A DNA stretch of 5,710 nucleotides from Opitutaceae bacterium. Its GTDB lineage: Bacteria; Verrucomicrobiota; Verrucomicrobiia; Opitutales; Opitutaceae. The stretch lies in contig SYDD01000286.1 in NCBI GenBank assembly GCA_005786775.1, positions 1 to 5,710 on the forward strand. The letters are read 5' to 3'. Made by a program: the position numbers and the translations under genes. The notes beneath the pieces were generated by a model. That model had not been told where the DNA came from. It saw nothing but the letters and a program-made list of their open reading frames with translations, and did no database searches. Each line of letters begins with the position of its first letter. The stretch's first letter is position 1. Below, one piece after another: positions 1-5,710 of this stretch.

Positions 1-34
1 CCCGCTGGCGGTTGGGTCGGGGGCGCGCATTTCA

Positions 35-56
35 GGGGAAGCTTCACTGCTTCCTC
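35..56. repeat. Inverted repeat, 8-bp stem with 6-base loop
   Basis: GGGGAAGC (35-42) can pair with GCTTCCTC (49-56) around the loop TTCACT; seven Watson-Crick pairs plus one G-U. It lies directly before the ATG at 59. No T-run follows on either strand, so it is not a standard intrinsic terminator. It might be a structured leader, the end of a neighbouring transcript, or chance in GC-rich DNA. The pairing is seen; any function is inference. Confidence 0.4.
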
Positions 57-58
57 CC

Positions 59-259
59 ATGACAACGCTCATCTCCTCCTTGCTGGTCCTCGCGGCCGCC
101 GCCGCGGTGGTGACGTATTTGGCGGTCATTCGTGCGCGGGAAGGTCACGAGGACGAGCACGGCTTCCACGCCGGTGCCCTTCGCCGGCGCCGCGCTGGTT
201 CCCGGCCGCATCCCCGGGCCTTCCGCTCCCGCCGCCACCGTCTGCCGGTCGCGGCCTGA
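59..259 (+). CDS. Doubtful small ORF with hydrophobic N-terminus, 66 residues
   Basis: An ATG at 59 opens a 66-codon frame ending in TGA at 257-259. The first 24 residues or so (LISSLLVLAAAAAVVTYLAVI) could form one membrane helix, followed by charged RAREGHEDEHGFHAG. In favour: the ATG overlaps a TGA of another frame (ATGA at 59-62), as in translationally coupled genes, and that frame is open to the left edge. Against: the second half turns into an Arg/Pro-rich string (LRRRRAGSRPHPRAFRSRRH) typical of a wrong frame in GC-rich DNA; no Shine-Dalgarno sits at normal spacing (AGGGGAA at 34-40 is too far); all three frames here are similarly GC-rich at third positions; and the frame is also open upstream of the ATG. 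It is either a small membrane protein, one whose frame is broken near 140-170, or chance. I do not recognise a family. Confidence 0.27.
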   Translation: MTTLISSLLVLAAAAAVVTYLAVIRAREGHEDEHGFHAGALRRRRAGSRPHPRAFRSRRHRLPVAA

Positions 260-376
260 GCTGGTTTGGCGCCCGCTCGCGGGGCAGGTCCCGCCGCCAG
301 CCTGCCGGCATTGACGTTGGCGGCGGAAGGCGGCACCCGTGGGTTCCGTCGGTCGTGGTGGCCGGCGCCTACCCCG
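260..376 (+). other. Leader of the receptor gene; no recognisable promoter
   Basis: These 117 bases separate the last in-frame stop from the receptor ATG and should hold at least its translation start region. TTGACG at 311-316 resembles a -35 box, but the sequence 16-18 bases further on is GC-rich (around CACCCG) with no -10-like hexamer. I see no operator palindrome, riboswitch-like structure or strong ribosome-binding site. With 1-259, this makes 376 bases without a confidently called gene. Confidence 0.4.
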
Positions 377-3300
377 ATGTTCCGCACCCCTGTCCGTCTC
401 ACTTTCCTGCTTTGGGGCGTTCCCGCCGCGTTGTCGGCTGCCGCCCCCTCCGCCCCCGCGGCGCCCGCGCCGGGTGCCTTGCCTGTCGAGCTCAGCCCGT
501 TCGTCGTCAGCACCAGCACGGACGTCGGTTATGCGGCGGAGAATACTCTGGCGGGCAGCCGGCTGAACACCCGCCTGCGCGACACCGCGGGCTCGGTCGC
601 GGTGTTCACGCGCGAGTTCTTGGATGACCTCGCGATCACCGACCTTCGGGAGCTGATGGAGTACACCGTGAACGGCGAGATGGACACCAACTCGCAGGGC
701 GCGAGCTCGGAGCAGAACCGGATCATCGGCGGCCACGCGTTGACTGCGGGGGTGCAGAGCCGGGGGCTGATCGCGGGGCTGGGGATGGATTATTTCCCGA
801 GCATCACCCCGCCGGACCCGTACCGGGTGGGGCGTTTTGAGGATGCGCGGGGGCCCAACAGCATCCTGTTCGGCATCGGTTCCCCCGGAGGCCTGCTGAA
901 CCAGACCTCCAAGGTCGCGGAAACCCACCGGCACAGCGGCGCGCTCCGCCTCAGTGCGGGCTCGTGGAGCCGCCAGCGCGCCGAGCTGGACCTCAACCGG
1001 GTCCTCGCCAAGGACCGGCTGGCGCTGTCGCTGTCTGCCCTGCACCAGGAAAGCGGGGGCTGGCGCGCGTTCGACTTCCAGGACAAGCGCCGGCTCTTCG
1101 GGTCCGTCGTGTGGCGCCCGCGCCCGAACCTCACGCTGACCGCGATGGGCGAGACCGGCCGGGACAAGAACGCGGTCATCCGCTCCTTCTCCGATATGGA
1201 GCAGGTGCTCGCCTGGTATGACAACCGGCAGGCGCGGGGCGTGGCGGCGGTGACCTTCACGCCGGAACTGGTGGCGCCCACTGCGGCGATGCAGGCGCTG
1301 GGCGTCACGGCGCGCGACGGCACCCGGGGCGGCCTGAACCGCCGGGCGGTTTTCATCGAGAACAACGGGGTGGTGTTCGACGCGATCGGCACCTTCCTCT
1401 CCGGCAGTTACAACTCGTCCGCGGTGCGGGCGCCCGATGGCACCCCAGGGGTCACGGCCGGGGTGATGCGGATCCGCGACCCGGCCTTGTACCCGCTCAA
1501 TGGCAACGGCGCCGGCCCGGGGATGTACCGCGACCAGACCCTCAGCAACCACACCCTGACGCTCGACTGGCAGCCGGTGCGGGGCCTGATCCTGAATTTG
1601 GCCCAGAACTACCAGCGCACCCTGGCTGAGGTGAACCTCATGAACGGCAACAGCCCGCTGCTGCGCGGTGACCCCAACCGTACGCTCGGCATCGGCGGAC
1701 CGGCCAACCCCTACGCCGGGCGCCTCTACTTCGACGGCAGCTGGACCCGTGACGTCCACTTCGGCGAGACGCGTGAGAACCGCCTCTCCGCCTCTTACAC
1801 CTTTGAACCGCGTTGGCGCTGGCTCGGGCGGCACCGCCTCGCCGGGGCGCGGTCACGCACCGACGTTACCGACATCCGGGCCAACTCGTGGCTGGTGCTG
1901 GCGGGCCGGCCCTACAACGCGGACGCCTCCAGTGTGAACAACCGGATCACGGTGCGCCACTACCTGACCGAGGGCGACTTCGGCACCTACCGCGCGGGCG
2001 ACTGGCGCCGGCTGCCCGCGACCATCAACTTTGATGGCCGTAGCTTCGGTACCGCCTACGCCAATGTGGCCTCCGGGGGCGCGGACAACGGCGGGATGAT
2101 GCAGCGGATCGATTCCACCTTGGGCGCCGCGCAGAGCTTCTTCTGGGACGGCCGCATCGTCACGACCTACGGCTTCCGCGACGACCAGGTGCGCAACACC
2201 CAGCTCGCCTACCGCAACGACCCCGTGCGTGGCGACGTGGTGGATCCGGATCCGGCGAAGGGGACCGTCAACCGGATGCAGGGCCGCACCCGCACCGCCG
2301 GGATCGTCTACCACGTCACCGACTGGCTCTCGGCGATTGCCAACCGCTCCTCCAACGTGGGCGTCCCGCCGTTGGCGCGCACCACGTTCCCGGAGGGCAA
2401 CCTCGCGCCGCTGTCGAAGGGCCGCGGCGAGGACTACGGGCTCGGGTTCGACCTCCTGCAGGGCCGCCTCAATGCCCGGTTGGTGTACTTTCAGGGCAGC
2501 GAGCGCGGGCGGGTCACCGCCCCGGTCGCGAACCTCCTCCGCGACCGCAACGTGCGCGTGATGCAGGCGCTCGAGAGCGTGCTGGTCGGCCCGAGCCGCC
2601 CGTACACCGCCGCGCAGTGGGAGCCGATCCGCCGCGCCAACACCCCACCGGTCAACTCGATCTCGAACGACTTCGATGCCGAGGGCTATGAGGCGCGACT
2701 CACCGCCAACCTCACCCGCCAGTGGCGGCTCGTCGTCAACTACTCCTACACCGATTCCGGCCGCGTCGGCCTCGCCCAGGAGGCGATCGATTGGTACGGG
2801 CTGCGGCCGGCGGATCCGGTGACGCTCATCCAGGGCGTGACGCAGGACGTGGCCGGCCGTTATCGCGTGGACCCGGCGGCCTACGCCCCGGAGGGCGCGG
2901 TCGCGCGCTGGATCAGTCTGGCCGGCCAGAATCCCGCGGCGGACCCAGGGACCCTGACGACCTCCACCGGCGTGACGCTGGCGCAGGAGATCTTCGACCT
3001 AGTGGAAACCTTGAATGACGAGAAGGAGGCGCAGCAGAAGCGCTGGGGTGTGCGGCCGCACAAGATCAGCCTCTTTTCCGCCTACGATTTCCGCAGCGGG
3101 CGGCTGGCGGGGCTGACCGTGGGCGGTGGGTGGCGTTGGCGGAGCGCCAACGTGATCGGCGCGGACGCAGCGGGGCGGGAGATCACGGGCCGGGTCCTCA
3201 CCGCGGTCGACCTGCTGTTCGCCTACTCGCTGCGGGTGCCCGGCGCAACGGGCCGGCTACGCCTGCAGTTGAACGTGAGCAACGCGCTCGACCGCGGGGG

Positions 3301-3426
3301 CATCATCCCCTCGCGCCTCGCGACAGGCGTCGCCGCCCCGGAAGGCTTCCAGGTGCCGGGCGGGCGCGGGCTTGGTTACACGCGCTTCGACCTGATCCAG
3401 CCGCGCGAGCTCCGGTTCACGACGAC

Positions 3427-3439
<13 letters not shown>
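377..3439 (+). CDS. TonB-dependent outer-membrane receptor (complete, Opitutaceae-like)
   Basis: Predicted outer-membrane active transporter of 1020 residues, taking up an unidentified ligand with TonB-ExbB-ExbD energy. Seen in the sequence: a signal peptide at residues 1-22 or so (Arg3 and Arg7, then LTFLLWGVPAALSA with small residues for cleavage); an Ala/Pro linker; a candidate TonB-box segment ELSPFVVST at 38-46; a plug at about 60-180 with TAGSVAVFTREFLDDL (70-85), VQSRGL (126-131) and the typical plug end RFEDARGPNSILFGIGSPGG (153-172). The rest alternates like barrel strands. The tail has LQLNVSNALD (963-972) and ends ELRFTTTYSF, with the terminal Phe expected for BAM-dependent insertion. 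I chose ATG 377 because the signal peptide starts there; the frame is open back to a TGA at 257-259, but a TTG at 266 would put a 37-residue Arg/Trp-rich stretch before the signal. There is no clear Shine-Dalgarno; GGTGG at 356-360 is 16 bases away. The family call is firm. The substrate is unknown: no SusD-like partner or enzyme gene is in view. Confidence 0.95.

Positions 3440-5710
<2,271 letters not shown>

Noticed and set aside
28..30. A minus-strand ATG at 30 with GGAGG upstream (57-53 on that strand), possibly starting a divergent gene
   Set aside because: The GGAGG lies over 20 bases from the ATG, too far for a ribosome-binding site, and only ten codons are visible before the window edge.
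311..339. TTGACG as a -35 promoter box for the receptor
   Set aside because: No -10-like hexamer at 16-18 bases spacing; the downstream sequence is GC-rich.
44..1834. A 596-codon open frame on the minus strand opposite the first half of the receptor
   Set aside because: It is antisense to a well-supported receptor and its protein is low-complexity (Arg, Gly, Pro, Ala, His-rich) with no recognisable domain, as expected from GC-rich codon bias.
2242..2253. GGATCCGGATCC tandem palindrome in the receptor gene
   Set aside because: It encodes in-frame Asp-Pro-Asp-Pro residues of the receptor, so it is explained by coding sequence.

Overview
The window is GC-rich throughout (third codon positions almost all G or C) and holds two well-supported genes in tail-to-tail orientation, preceded by a poorly explained 376-base lead-in. 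The style of the outer-membrane receptor (an N-terminal LSPFVVST-type motif, then GYxAxNTLAGxRL and a plug starting TxLxDTAGSVAVFTREFLDDL) is one I associate with the expanded TonB-dependent receptors of Verrucomicrobiota, especially Opitutaceae. That placement is inferred from protein style only; the window has no rRNA or other marker gene.

Layout: (1) Positions 1-376 carry no gene I can call firmly. There is an 8-bp inverted repeat at 35-56 and a doubtful small ORF at 59-259 with a hydrophobic N-terminus. Its ATG overlaps a TGA of another frame that is open to the window edge (ATGA). (2) Positions 377-3439, plus strand: a complete 1020-residue TonB-dependent outer-membrane receptor with signal peptide, plug, large barrel and C-terminal Phe. 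(3) Positions 3427-5710, minus strand: a membrane-bound sensor histidine kinase with a multi-helix N-terminal membrane region, a periplasmic Cache-type sensor domain, a coiled-coil linker, and intact DHp and ATPase domains. It has no receiver domain, and its true N-terminus probably lies past the right edge.

The two genes converge and overlap by 13 bases at their 3' ends, so each mRNA must end inside the other gene's coding sequence. No cognate response regulator, TonB/ExbBD gene, substrate-processing enzyme, tRNA, rRNA, mobile element or CRISPR array is visible. A functional link between the kinase and the receptor is possible but not shown. I found no convincing new biological system here; the leads most worth checking are the 3' overlap and the 5' lead-in.
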